From positions 434,001 through 498,000 of the forward strand of contig JACKEC010000016.1 of assembly GCA_020633195.1 (NCBI GenBank): 64,000 nucleotides of DNA, written 5' to 3'. A program made the translations under genes and the position numbers. The notes under the pieces were generated by a model. It had not been told where the DNA came from and did no database searches. It saw nothing but the letters and a program-made list of their open reading frames with translations. The stretch is from Sandaracinaceae bacterium (GTDB lineage Bacteria > Myxococcota_A > Polyangia > Polyangiales > Sandaracinaceae). Of this stretch, positions 10,982-19,442 are shown in pieces (within the stretch, counting starts at the first letter, position 1; each line of letters opens with the position of its first letter).

Positions 10982-12160
10982 GTGCGCGTCCGCCTCGCGT
11001 CTCTGGCTCTCTTGCTCTTGCCCGCCTGCGTCGGGGATCTCGCGATCGACCTCCCGCACGATCCGGGCAGCAACAACGGGGGCGGGCCGCCCGCGATCTA
11101 CCTCGACGCGGGCCCCGGGTTCGTCCCCGGCGCCGACGCGGGCGCGGGCCTGCCGCCCTCGGGCACCGACGCGGGCGCGCCGATCACGAGCGACGAGTGC
11201 GGCGACCTCCGCACCGTGTCGACGGTGCACTTCGGCACAGCGACCCCCACGTACCTGCCGATGAGCCAGGGCCAGATCTACGCGGTGGGCTCGTTCAACG
11301 GCTGCTCCGGCCTCGTCGTCGGCGACCGCTGGGTGCTCAGCGCGACGCACTGCGGCCAGCGCTCCGGGCAGCGCTTCTGCGTCGATCGTCAGGCTCAGGA
11401 TCCCGGGATCTGCTTCACGATCGCGACCGTCTATCACGAGCCCTCGGGCAGCGACCTGACCCTGCTCGAGCTGAGCGAGAGCGTCACCGCGCGCTTCCCC
11501 GAGCTGGTGCCGGTGCTGCCGATCACCGACGACCTCGACGCGTCCTGGGTCGGCCGCATGACCGAGGCGGGCGGGTTCGGCCAGCAGGAGTCCGGTGGGT
11601 TCAACCAGCGCGAGTTCACCGCCAACCCGATCGACTCGCTCTCGAGCGACCGCATCGTGATCAACGGCCACGGCGAGAGCGGCGTCTGCTACGGCGACAG
11701 CGGCGGCCCCATCATGGTGCTCGGGAGCGACGGGTCGGTCCGCACCGCGGGGGTCGTCTCCGACGGCGACGGCACCTGCATCTACGAGGCGACCTTCACG
11801 CGCGTGGATCTCTACCGCGACTTCCTCGAGAGCCACATGGGCCCGATCGCCCCGCCCGGGCCCCCGCCGTGCGGCGACGTCACCGTCACCGGCTCGTGCG
11901 TCGACGGCAGCGCCACCTACTGCGGCGCCGACGACACGCTCGTCTCCGAGCGCTGCGCGGGGAGCTGCGGCTGGGACTTCGACGCCAACGGCTACCGCTG
12001 CCTCGCCGGCCCCGATCCGTGCGGCGGCCTGAGCCCCCGCGGTCAGTGCGACGGCAACGCCGCGCGCTGGTGTCAACGAGGCGTGCAGAAGCGCAGAGAC
12101 TGCACCGCGTGCGGCCAGACCTGCGTCATGAACCCGTCGGTCGGCGCGACCTGCGAGTAG
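10982..12160 (+). CDS. trypsin-like serine protease lipoprotein
   Basis: 392 residues from a GTG, with a lipobox (LLPAC). The S1-family catalytic triad is visible: His123 in VLSATHCG, Asp158 in GSDLTLLEL and Ser240 in CYGDSGGP. A flexible Gly/Ala/Pro/Asp linker (about 25-75) separates the lipid anchor from the protease domain. After the protease the last 100 residues hold a Cys-rich module (CVDGSATYCGADDTL, QCDGNAARWCQRG). The enzyme should be tethered to the envelope with its active site outside the cytoplasm. It is convergent with mfd, 11 nt apart. The substrate is unknown. Confidence 0.88.
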   Translation: MRVRLASLALLLLPACVGDLAIDLPHDPGSNNGGGPPAIYLDAGPGFVPGADAGAGLPPSGTDAGAPITSDECGDLRTVSTVHFGTATPTYLPMSQGQIYAVGSFNGCSGLVVGDRWVLSATHCGQRSGQRFCVDRQAQDPGICFTIATVYHEPSGSDLTLLELSESVTARFPELVPVLPITDDLDASWVGRMTEAGGFGQQESGGFNQREFTANPIDSLSSDRIVINGHGESGVCYGDSGGPIMVLGSDGSVRTAGVVSDGDGTCIYEATFTRVDLYRDFLESHMGPIAPPGPPPCGDVTVTGSCVDGSATYCGADDTLVSERCAGSCGWDFDANGYRCLAGPDPCGGLSPRGQCDGNAARWCQRGVQKRRDCTACGQTCVMNPSVGATCE

Positions 12161-12171
12161 CCGGCGAGCGG

Positions 12172-15100
12172 TCAGCCCTCGCTGGGCGTGTCCCGCAGCA
12201 GCGGCTGGACCTCGGCGATCATCTCCTCGACCCGATCGATCGCGTCGCCGGGCTGATCCGGATCGAAGCGCAGCACGAGCTTCATGTCCGGGGTGAGCTT
12301 CCAGGGCGAGCCGCGGCGGCCGACGAGCTTCATCACCTTCGCCGGATCGAGCGGGGTGTCCTCGCGGAGGTGGAACGCCACCCGCGTCGGGGTGCCCTCG
12401 CAGCCGAGCACGCGCAGGTCGCGCAGCGCCGGGCGCAGGCGCATCGCGCGGACGAGCTGCGCGGCGGCCTTCGGCGGCGGGCCGAAGCGGTCTTCCATCT
12501 CGCTCGCGAGGTCCACCACCTCTTGCTCGTCCATCGCGCTGCCGAAGCGCTTGTAGAACGAGAGGCGCAGGCCGACGTCCTCGATGTAGTCGTCGGGCAG
12601 GTACTGCTCGAGGTCGAGCGTGAGCTCGGTGTCGACCTCGTGGACGTTGGGCTCGCCCCGCAGCTCCGCGACCGCGTCCTGGAGCATCTGCAGGAACAGG
12701 TCGAACCCGATCGCCGACACCGTCCCGCTCTGCTCCGCGCCGAGCACGTCGCCGGTGCCGCGCAGCTCCATGTCGAGCGTGGCGACGTTGAAGCCCGCGC
12801 CGAGGTGGCCGAAGCGCTCGAGCGCCTCGATCCGCGCGCGGGCGTCGTCGGTCATGTTGTTCGCCGGCGGCGTCAGGAGGTAGCAGTACGCGCGCTCGCG
12901 GCTCCGGCCGACGCGGCCCCGGAGCTGGTAGAGCTGCGCGAGCCCGAAGCGGTCCGCGCGGTCGATCAGGATCGTGTTGGCCCGCGGGATGTCGAGGCCG
13001 CTCTCGATGATCGCGGTCGAGCAGAGGATGTCGTAGTCGCCGTCGACGAAGTCCGTCATCGTGCGCTCGAGCGTCCCCTCGGCGAGCTGGCCGTGCGCGA
13101 CCGCGACGCGCGCGCCGGGCACGAGATCTTGCAGGCGCTGCGCGCGCTCGTAGAGCCCCTCGATGCGGTTGTAACAGAAGAAGACCTGGCCTCCGCGGGA
13201 CAGCTCGCGGTCGATGGCCTCCTTGATCAGGTGGTCGTCCCAGCGCGTCACGAACGTGCGCACGGGGCGCCGATCCGTCGGCGCGGTGGTGATGAGCGAC
13301 AGATCGCGCAGGCCGCCGACCGCGAGCTGGAGCGTCCGGGGGATCGGCGTCGCCGTCAGCGTCAGCACGTCGACCTCGCTGCGCAGCTTCTTGATCCGCT
13401 CCTTGTGCGCGACGCCGAAGCGCTGCTCCTCGTCGACCACGAGCAGCCCGAGGTCCTTGAAGTGCACGTCCTTGCTCAGCAGCCGGTGCGTGCCCACGAG
13501 GACGTCGACCTTGCCCTCCTTGGCGTCCGCGAGCACCCGCGTCTGCTCGGCCTTGTCGACGAAGCGCGACAGCACCGCGACGCGGATCGGGTAGTCCTGC
13601 AGCCGGTCGGCGAACGTGTTCATGTGCTGCTGCGCGAGCACCGTCGTCGGGCAGAGCACCGCGACCTGCCGGCCCGCCATCGCGACCCGGAACGCGGCGC
13701 GGACGGCGACCTCCGTCTTGCCGAACCCCACGTCGCCGCAGACGATCCGGTCCATCGGCCGCGGGCCCTCGAGGTCGGTGAGCACCTCCTCGATCGCCTG
13801 GGCCTGATCGGCGGTCTCCTCGAACGGGAAGGTGGCCTCGAACTCGGAGTACGCCCGGTCGGCGGGCGGCAGCGGCGGCCGCTCGTGCGCGAGGCGCTCG
13901 GCGTAGAGCCGCAGCAGCTCCTCCGCCATCTCCTTGACCTTCTGCTGGACGCGCGCCTTGACCTTGCTGAAGGTCTGCCCGCCGAGCCTGTCGATCTTGG
14001 GCTTGTGCCCCTCGCCGCCCGAGTACTTCTGGAGCTGGTTGAGGCGCGTGACCGGCAGGAAGAGCTTGTCGCCCTTCGCGTACTCGACGACGAGCACCTC
14101 GACCTCGGCGCCCTCGATGCCGCGCAGGCTGTCGTCGACGCTGACCCCGAGCTTCTTTCGCTCGAGGCCGAGGTACGTCCCGACCCCGTGGTCGGCGTGC
14201 ACCACGTAGTCGCCGATCTCGAGCTGCCGCAGATCCTCGAGGAAAGCGCGCCCCTGGCCGCGACCCTTGCCGCGCTGCGCGGCCTTCTTCCGGCGGCGGT
14301 GCGCGCGCGTCCCGAAGACCTCCTCCTCGGTGACCAGGACGAGCGCCTCGGTCCCGAGCACGAACCCGTGGCTGAGGTTCCCGACGCTGATGATCGCGCG
14401 CCCGTCGGGCGGGCCCTCGAGGAGCGCGCGCGAGAACGCGGGCGGCTCGCCGCGCCGCAGCGGCACCTCGTAGTTGGTGAGCAGCGAGGCGAGCCGGGTG
14501 GCCTGCGTCGTCGTGCGCGCGGTGAACACCACGCGCATCCCCCCGTCGAGCCAGCGACGGGTCTTGGCCGCGAGCGGGGCGAGCGCGTCGTCCCGACCCT
14601 GCGACGAGCGTCGCGCCTTGAGCTCCGCCACGAGCGGCTGCTGGTCCTCGGCCGCCATCCGCAACACGGCGCCGACGTCCCGGACGGCGTCGAGCGCCGC
14701 GAGCGGCCGCTCGTCGTCGGGTCGACCGCCCACCGCGAGCCGGTGCACCACCGCGAGGGGCCGCGCGTGGAGCCGCTCGAGGAGCCCGTCCTCGTCGACG
14801 TAGTGCGCCTCGAACGGGAAGGTCGGTCGGCCGTCGATCCTGCGCGCGTCCTCGTCGCGGAGCGCGCAGTCGAGCACGTACTCGGCGGCACGCGCGGTCG
14901 CGCTCGCCTCCATCACCACCGTCAGCACGTCGTCGGGGAGGTAGTCGTCGAGCGTCGCGAGCCGTCGGTAGTACGCCGGCAGGTAGGCCTCGGCGCCGAG
15001 GTAGACGCGGCCCGTCTCGAGGTCCTCGAGCAGCTGCTTGGTCTGCCGCGTCGGCAGGTTCATCTCGTCGCAGAGGTCGCGCACGCGCATCCGCGCCAGC

Positions 15101-15819
15101 GCCACCTCGTCGTCGCCGTGCAGCGCGTCCCGCACCGGGTGGACGTGCACCGCCTCGATCGGCTCGAGCGTCCGCTGGTCGTCCGGGTCGAACCGCTTGA
15201 TCGAGAGCACCAGCCAGTCGTCGAGATCGATGCGGGCGGGGTGCTCCGAGTGCGGCGGGAACACGTCGATCAGCGAGCCCCGGACCGCGAACGTGCCCGG
15301 GTCCTCGACGACGGGGACGCGGACGTATCCGCCCTCCATCAGCACGCGGACGAGCCGGTCGCGGTCGAGCTCGTCCTCGGCCCGCACGACCATCGAGCAC
15401 TTGAGGATCGCCTCCTTGGGCGTGATCCGGCGCGCCATCGCGCCGAGCGGCGCCACCACGAACCGCCACGGCAGCCCGTGCGCGAGGTGGAACAGGGTCG
15501 CGAGGCGCTGCATCGACGCGCGGCGGTCGGGCGCGACCTCGACGAACGGCGACGTCTCGTGCCCCGGGTAGTAGAGCGCGGCGTCGCGGGACCCGAGGAA
15601 CGACCGCAGGTCCGACGCGAGCGCCTTCGCCGACGCGTCGTCCTTGGTGAGGATCAGCGCGGGCCTGCTCGCGGGGAGGTGGGACAGCAGGTAGGCGAGG
15701 GCGCTCGGCGCCACCCCGCTCAGATCGACGCGCCGCTGCGTCGCGAGCGCGGCCAGCGCGTCGTCTCGTCGCGCGCTCGCCCGCTCGAGCGCCGCCTCCA
15801 CTGCGTACGCGTCGCTCAC
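12172..15819 (-). CDS. mfd: transcription-repair coupling factor Mfd
   Basis: 1215 residues, slightly longer than the usual 1150 or so. It removes RNA polymerase stalled at DNA lesions and recruits UvrA. Visible parts in order are a UvrB-homology N-terminus (SHLPASRPALILTKDDASA, FPPHSEHPARIDLD), the CarD-like RNA-polymerase-interaction domain (GDYVVHADHGVGTYLGLE), and RecG-type translocase lobes. The lobes show Walker A at 695-702 (GDVGFGKT), DEEQ at 796-799, GTHRLLSKD, and TRG-like motifs (LRGRVGRSRERAYCYLL). A TRCF domain (VAFHLRED) ends the protein. The start is GTG; a TACACC box precedes it by 9 nt. It is a housekeeping gene, apparently monocistronic. Confidence 0.97.
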   Translation of the reverse strand: MSDAYAVEAALERASARRDDALAALATQRRVDLSGVAPSALAYLLSHLPASRPALILTKDDASAKALASDLRSFLGSRDAALYYPGHETSPFVEVAPDRRASMQRLATLFHLAHGLPWRFVVAPLGAMARRITPKEAILKCSMVVRAEDELDRDRLVRVLMEGGYVRVPVVEDPGTFAVRGSLIDVFPPHSEHPARIDLDDWLVLSIKRFDPDDQRTLEPIEAVHVHPVRDALHGDDEVALARMRVRDLCDEMNLPTRQTKQLLEDLETGRVYLGAEAYLPAYYRRLATLDDYLPDDVLTVVMEASATARAAEYVLDCALRDEDARRIDGRPTFPFEAHYVDEDGLLERLHARPLAVVHRLAVGGRPDDERPLAALDAVRDVGAVLRMAAEDQQPLVAELKARRSSQGRDDALAPLAAKTRRWLDGGMRVVFTARTTTQATRLASLLTNYEVPLRRGEPPAFSRALLEGPPDGRAIISVGNLSHGFVLGTEALVLVTEEEVFGTRAHRRRKKAAQRGKGRGQGRAFLEDLRQLEIGDYVVHADHGVGTYLGLERKKLGVSVDDSLRGIEGAEVEVLVVEYAKGDKLFLPVTRLNQLQKYSGGEGHKPKIDRLGGQTFSKVKARVQQKVKEMAEELLRLYAERLAHERPPLPPADRAYSEFEATFPFEETADQAQAIEEVLTDLEGPRPMDRIVCGDVGFGKTEVAVRAAFRVAMAGRQVAVLCPTTVLAQQHMNTFADRLQDYPIRVAVLSRFVDKAEQTRVLADAKEGKVDVLVGTHRLLSKDVHFKDLGLLVVDEEQRFGVAHKERIKKLRSEVDVLTLTATPIPRTLQLAVGGLRDLSLITTAPTDRRPVRTFVTRWDDHLIKEAIDRELSRGGQVFFCYNRIEGLYERAQRLQDLVPGARVAVAHGQLAEGTLERTMTDFVDGDYDILCSTAIIESGLDIPRANTILIDRADRFGLAQLYQLRGRVGRSRERAYCYLLTPPANNMTDDARARIEALERFGHLGAGFNVATLDMELRGTGDVLGAEQSGTVSAIGFDLFLQMLQDAVAELRGEPNVHEVDTELTLDLEQYLPDDYIEDVGLRLSFYKRFGSAMDEQEVVDLASEMEDRFGPPPKAAAQLVRAMRLRPALRDLRVLGCEGTPTRVAFHLREDTPLDPAKVMKLVGRRGSPWKLTPDMKLVLRFDPDQPGDAIDRVEEMIAEVQPLLRDTPSEG

Positions 15820-15879
15820 GGTGCCGCGGGTGTAGAGCGCGCCCCGCGCGGGCGCAATGCGTCGAGGGGCTCCAGAAAA

Positions 15880-16056
15880 TCAGAAGAAGCCTGCGAGGCC
15901 CAGGATCAGCAGGATCGCGAGCAGCGCGAAGATCGGCAGGAGGATCCACATGTGCGCCTTCTGCTGCTGCACCGACTCCTTCTGCAGGTCCCGGATCTCG
16001 CGCAGCAGCGCGAGGTGCTCGTCCGACTCGGTCGCTCCGCCCTTCTTTTCGCTCAT
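15880..16056 (-). CDS. small single-pass membrane protein
   Basis: 58 residues, MSEKKGGATESDEHL onward, with a charged, probably helical N-terminal half (LALLREIRDLQKESVQQQ) and a C-terminal hydrophobic helix (ILLPIFALLAILLILGLAGFF). The ATG at 16056 is fixed by a good ribosome-binding site (GGAGG, 6 nt upstream). An earlier in-frame ATG at 16143 would overlap the start of the divergent gene. Such a protein may act as a small membrane anchor or regulator, but nothing indicates its partner. Confidence 0.7.
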   Translation of the reverse strand: MSEKKGGATESDEHLALLREIRDLQKESVQQQKAHMWILLPIFALLAILLILGLAGFF

Positions 16057-16117
16057 GGTGCCTCCGAAAGCCGCTTCCCGCGCTCCTCGCGACGGTACAC
16101 CCTCCGCCTCGGAGCCC

Positions 16118-16552
16118 ATGCAGAACATCACCATCGAGCCCACGAACCAGAGCGAGGTCGACTGCGGCGAGCACGGCGTGAGCCGGACCGTCTGGGGCTA
16201 CCTCTACGTGGAGGGCGTGCCGCGCGCCGTGTACTACGTGCAGTGGACGGTCGGGCGCGCCGCCGAGAACGGCGCGAACGTCGATCTGCTGATGGGCGAG
16301 TGGGAGGACGACTCGACCCCCGAGCAGCGCGTCGCGGTCTCGCTCGAGTACCGCGTCGGCCCCGACGGGCCCGAGTTCCGATCGCTCGATCCGCACGAGC
16401 GCCCCCACGCGAATTCCGGCCTCGCCGCGCACAACATCCCGGGGCGCCACGTGATGGGGAACCCCGTCGCCGCCGACGCCTACGCGTTCATGCACGCGGT
16501 CTTCGGTCAGGACGCCCGGGTCGCCGAGCTCGTCCAGGCCAGCCAGGTCTGA
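16118..16552 (+). CDS. conserved-looking hypothetical protein
   Basis: 144 residues beginning MQNITIEPTNQSEVDCGEHG, divergent from the small membrane protein. It has a mixed alpha/beta composition, one or two Tyr-rich strands (GYLYVEGVPRAVYYVQW) and no signal peptide or membrane segment. A short GGAG precedes the ATG by 3-4 nt, and TACACC lies further upstream. I do not recognise the family. Its stop codon overlaps the first base pair of the 102-bp tandem repeat. Confidence 0.6.
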   Translation: MQNITIEPTNQSEVDCGEHGVSRTVWGYLYVEGVPRAVYYVQWTVGRAAENGANVDLLMGEWEDDSTPEQRVAVSLEYRVGPDGPEFRSLDPHERPHANSGLAAHNIPGRHVMGNPVAADAYAFMHAVFGQDARVAELVQASQV

Positions 16553-16754
16553 GTCCGACGACGCGAAGCGTCGGAGGATCTCAGTGGGGAGCGGTACGGG
16601 GCTTGCCCCTCGCCGGAGAGAAATCGCCGGAGGCGATGGATCGACAGATCTCGAGTCCGACGACGCGAAGCGTCGGAGGATCTCAGTGGGGAGCGGTACG
16701 GGGCTTGCCCCTCGCCGGAGAGAAATCGCCGGAGGCGATTGATCGACAGATCTC
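16551..16754. repeat. two tandem copies of a 102-bp palindrome-rich repeat
   Basis: Two copies, identical apart from one base by eye (GATGGA versus GATTGA), occupy most of the 266-nt gap before the symporter gene. Each contains a TCCGACG...CGTCGGA stem, a GGGGC-TT-GCCCC hairpin and paired CGCCGGA/TCGCCGG arms. The unit is 34 codons long and stays open on several frames, but no start, signal or codon bias supports a protein. It is probably an intergenic REP-like element. Confidence 0.85.
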
Positions 16755-16818
16755 GAGTCCGAGTCCGACGCTTCGGTTGCGTTGTCGGGCCCCGTCTTGC
16801 TCCAATGGGCCCCACGTC

Positions 16819-18351
16819 GTGATCAAGCTCGTCGCCGTCGTCCTCTACCTCGCGGTCCTGCTCGGGATCGGCGTGGTGGCCTCCCGCCGCGTGAAGGACG
16901 TTCGCGACTACTTCGCCGCCGGGAAGGGCCTCGGCTACTGGGCGGTGGCCTTCTCGGCACGCGCGACCGGCGAGAGCGCGTGGCTGCTCATCGGGCTCAC
17001 CGGGATGGGCGCGGCCGTCGGCGCCAAGGCGTTCTGGGTGGTCCTCGGCGAGGTGCTCGGCGTCGCGACCGCGTGGCTCGTCCTCTGCCGCCGCTTCAAG
17101 CGCCTCAGCGATCGCTACGACTCGATCACGGTGCCCGACTACCTCGAGGATCGGTTCGGCGACACGCGGCAGATCCTCCGGATCGTGAGCGCCGCCGCGC
17201 TCGTCGTGTTCGTCACGATCTACGTCTCGGCCCAGATCGACGCGACCGGCAAGGCGTTCGAGAGCTTCCTCGGCTGGGACTACTACGTCGGCATCGCCGT
17301 CGGCTTCGCCGTCGTCATCGTCTACTCCGTCGCGGGCGGCTTCCTCGCCGTCGCGTGGTCCGACGTGTTCCAGGGCGCGCTCATGTTCCTCGGGCTCGTG
17401 GGGCTCCCCGTCGTCGCGCTCGTCGTGCTCGGGGGGCCCGGCGCCATGAGCGCCCGCCTCGAGGCGATCGATCCCGGCCTGCTCTCCCTCGCGGGCCCCG
17501 ACGGGTGGTCGGTCGCGACGGCGCTGAGCGTCGCCTCGCTCACCCTCATCGGGCTCGGCTTCCTCGGCTCGCCGCAGATCTTCGTGCGCTACATCGCGCT
17601 CCGCGACGAGGCGGAGATCCCGAAGGGCGCGCTCGTGGCGATCGTGTTCACGGTCCTCGCGGACGCCGGCGCGGTGCTCATCGGCATGAGCGGTCGGGCC
17701 CTGCTCACGAGCCCGGGCGAGGCGCTCGCGTCCACCGCGCTCGGCGAGAGCGGGGAGGCCGTCCTGCCCCTCGCGGTGGAGCACCTCCTCCCCGCGCTGC
17801 TCGTCGGGCTCTTCGTCGCGATCGTCCTGAGCGCGATCATGAGCACCGTCGACTCGCTCCTCGTGCTCGCGGGCAGCGCGCTCGTGCGCGACTTCTATCA
17901 GAAGGTGCGGCGGCCGGACCTGCCCGACGATCAGCTCGTGTCGAAGAGCCGGCTCGCCACCTTCGGCCTCGCCATCGCGGCGCTCGCGATCGCGCTCGGC
18001 GTCGCGATCACCACCCCGGACCGTACCGTCTTCTGGTTCGTGATCTTCGGCTGGTCGGGCATCAGCGCGACGTTCTGCCCGACGATGATCCTGTCGCTCT
18101 ACTTCCGGCGCATGACCGCGCGCGGGGCGGTCGCGGCGATGGCGACGGGCTTCGTCTGCGTCCCCCTGTTCAAGTTCCTCGCGCCTTCCCTGCCCGTGGT
18201 GGGAGACACCTTCGCGACGCTCGGGGAGCTGCCGCCCGCGTTCCTCGGCTCCTTCGTGGCGGGGGTCGCGGTGAGCCTCCTCGACCCGCGGCGCCACGAC
18301 CGAGCGGCGGCCTTCGCGCGCGATCTGCAGGACCGCGTGGAAACCCCCTGA
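16819..18351 (+). CDS. sodium:solute symporter (SSS/PutP-like)
   Basis: 510 residues from a GTG start (next residues IKLVAVVLYLAVLLGIG), with about 13 hydrophobic segments, the usual size for SSS transporters. Conserved features include the N-terminal DYFAAGKGLGYW loop, SARATGESAWLLIGLTGMG, VYSVAGGFLAVAWSDVFQG and FVAIVLSAIMSTVDSLLVLAGS, the sodium-site helix of the PutP/PanF group. It should carry out sodium-coupled uptake of a small solute such as proline or another amino acid at the inner membrane; the solute is not determined here. The start is inferred from the first helix. A hairpin overlapping the stop codon likely ends transcription before hcp. Confidence 0.92.
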   Translation: MIKLVAVVLYLAVLLGIGVVASRRVKDVRDYFAAGKGLGYWAVAFSARATGESAWLLIGLTGMGAAVGAKAFWVVLGEVLGVATAWLVLCRRFKRLSDRYDSITVPDYLEDRFGDTRQILRIVSAAALVVFVTIYVSAQIDATGKAFESFLGWDYYVGIAVGFAVVIVYSVAGGFLAVAWSDVFQGALMFLGLVGLPVVALVVLGGPGAMSARLEAIDPGLLSLAGPDGWSVATALSVASLTLIGLGFLGSPQIFVRYIALRDEAEIPKGALVAIVFTVLADAGAVLIGMSGRALLTSPGEALASTALGESGEAVLPLAVEHLLPALLVGLFVAIVLSAIMSTVDSLLVLAGSALVRDFYQKVRRPDLPDDQLVSKSRLATFGLAIAALAIALGVAITTPDRTVFWFVIFGWSGISATFCPTMILSLYFRRMTARGAVAAMATGFVCVPLFKFLAPSLPVVGDTFATLGELPPAFLGSFVAGVAVSLLDPRRHDRAAAFARDLQDRVETP

Positions 18352-18362
18352 ATACGGGTTTC
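18340..18362 (+). terminator. terminator hairpin overlapping symporter stop
   Basis: GAAACCC / GGGTTTC arms (7 bp, 9-nt loop) followed by TTC. It spans the stop codon of the symporter gene and lies just upstream of the hcp promoter. Confidence 0.55.
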
Positions 18363-18374
18363 TTCGGCCCAGCC

Positions 18375-18403
18375 CTTCCCAAGGGGGGGTGGGTGGTTAT
18401 CCT
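18375..18403 (+). promoter_or_regulatory. promoter of first hcp-like gene
   Basis: CTTCCC (18375-18380) and TATCCT (18398-18403) are separated by 17 nt and lie upstream of the hcp start. The same two boxes with the same 17-nt spacing occur at the second hcp copy, while much of the DNA between and around them differs. This conservation marks them as the -35 and -10 elements, giving a leader of roughly 40 nt that ends in an AAGGAG ribosome-binding site. Confidence 0.65.
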
Positions 18404-18452
18404 GCCTCGGTCTTCGGGGACGAACCCCGGACGAACCAAGGAGAAAACGAAA

Positions 18453-18974
18453 ATGGCCTTCAATAGTAATCTCGAGCTCAAGGTCGCGGGCGAGGCGGTC
18501 GCGGTGGAGTTTGGCGAGGACACCACGATGACCCATCAGGGCGAGGTCGACGTGTCCGCCTGGATCGAGTGTCATGAGTTCGAGGTCGCCGTCACGACCG
18601 GTCAGCAGGGCAGCCACGGCTCGAGCCAGGCGACCGGCCACCGGATCTGGCAGCCGGCGCGCTTCGTCCTCCGCATGGGCAAGAGCACCCCGGTGATCTT
18701 CGAGGCCGCGCGCCGCAACCAGCGCGTCGACCTCACGCTCCACATGTTCCACCGTCACCACGACACGGGTGAGGTCACGGAGTTCTGGAACTACGGCATC
18801 GAGCAGGGTCGCTTCACCTCGGTCCGCATCGTTCAGCCGAACACCCTGAACACCGAGACCGCGACGCTCCACGACTACTGCGAGATCCAGGTCGTCCCGA
18901 ACGTCAGCAAGGGCGAGTCGCTCACGGGCGGCACCGCGTTCATCGACGACTGGGCGCAGAACAGCGCCGCCTGA
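18453..18974 (+). CDS. hcp: Hcp-like type VI secretion tube protein, copy 1
   Basis: 173 residues with the Hcp/TssD beta-barrel pattern: an early beta strand set with a WIECHEFEV element, the SSQATGHRIWQPARFV segment matching the Hcp S/T-G-x-R-x-x-x-P-F region, DLTLHMFHRHHDTG, and a C-terminal DDW. Hcp hexamers stack into the T6SS inner tube and are themselves secreted. No TssB/C, VgrG, ClpV or other T6SS gene is in the window, so this is an orphan. The start is set by AAGGAG, 9 nt upstream. It is almost identical to the gene at 23899, differing at about six residues. Other beta-barrel tube proteins (phage or eCIS) are a less likely alternative. Confidence 0.85.
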   Translation: MAFNSNLELKVAGEAVAVEFGEDTTMTHQGEVDVSAWIECHEFEVAVTTGQQGSHGSSQATGHRIWQPARFVLRMGKSTPVIFEAARRNQRVDLTLHMFHRHHDTGEVTEFWNYGIEQGRFTSVRIVQPNTLNTETATLHDYCEIQVVPNVSKGESLTGGTAFIDDWAQNSAA

Positions 18975-18999
18975 TCACCGCCTGAGCTGAACGCTCCGA

Positions 19000-19034
19000 A
19001 CGGCGCCGGATCGCTTCACGCGGCCCGGCGCCGT
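19000..19034 (+). terminator. terminator hairpin after hcp copy 1
   Basis: Perfect 10-bp arms (ACGGCGCCGG / CCGGCGCCGT) around a 15-nt loop, 26 nt after the stop. The same element, with loop sequence almost preserved (GATCGCTTCACGCGG), follows the second hcp copy, where it occurs twice. Confidence 0.6.
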
Positions 19035-19053
19035 CGTCGTTCGAAGGTCGGGC

Positions 19054-19198
19054 AATTTCGCGCGAAGGGCGCCAAGGGAGCAAAGAGGTGCGGCCTCCAC
19101 GGTCTGGGGCCGGCGCAGCGGACGCGCGCGGTCCACCACCTCATCCTGGATCGAAGCCTCGGCTCCTTCGCGCGCTCGGCGCGAAATTCTCGGTCAGC
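19054..19198. repeat. imperfect inverted repeat in hcp downstream gap
   Basis: AATTTCGCGCGAAGG at 19054-19068 is mirrored by CCTTCGCGCGC...GCGAAATT at 19175-19198, with the right arm reaching into the end of the 82-residue gene. The inner sequence has GAAGGGCGCCAAGGGAGCAAAG, a type of motif I recall as a common intergenic repeat in high-GC genomes. No gene is seen in 18975-19193. Confidence 0.5.
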
Positions 19199-19442
19199 CC
19201 ACGAGCTCGAGCGCGAGCGTGCCCTCGAGGTCCTCGAGCCACGCGTCGAGCTCGGCGGCCCGCGCACGGGTCGTCACGACTGACACCGTGACGCGCCCGT
19301 CGGCGTCGGCCGCGGCGGCCTCCCCGTGGATGGACGCGAGGTGGTCCTCACCGCACAGGATGCCGCCGAGCACGTAGACGTCGGCCTTGGCCAACCGGAG
19401 CCGTCGCGCCACGAGCCCCTCGCCGAGCGGGACGTCGATCAT
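19194..19442 (-). CDS. small cytoplasmic protein, possibly DUF4911-like
   Basis: 82 residues, MIDVPLGEGLVARRLRLAKA to LALELVG. Its ATG overlaps the stop of trmO (ATGA), so it is translationally coupled to it. The pattern of a short beta strand, helix, GGILCGEDHLASIHG, beta strand (GRVTVSVVTT) and helix resembles small DUF4911-type proteins seen beside tRNA-modification genes in deltaproteobacteria, but I am not sure of the family. There is no signal or membrane segment. Confidence 0.6.
   Translation of the reverse strand: MIDVPLGEGLVARRLRLAKADVYVLGGILCGEDHLASIHGEAAAADADGRVTVSVVTTRARAAELDAWLEDLEGTLALELVG

Noticed and set aside
10907..16495. 1862-codon open frame on the minus strand
   Set aside because: It runs in the wrong frame through mfd and the serine protease gene; its Arg/Ala/Gly-rich translation is a composition artefact of high GC, while mfd motifs are intact in the other frame.
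10564..16818. Upstream part of a very long plus-strand open frame ending at 18351
   Set aside because: Only the last 510 codons have membrane-transporter character; the rest lies antisense to mfd and through repeats.
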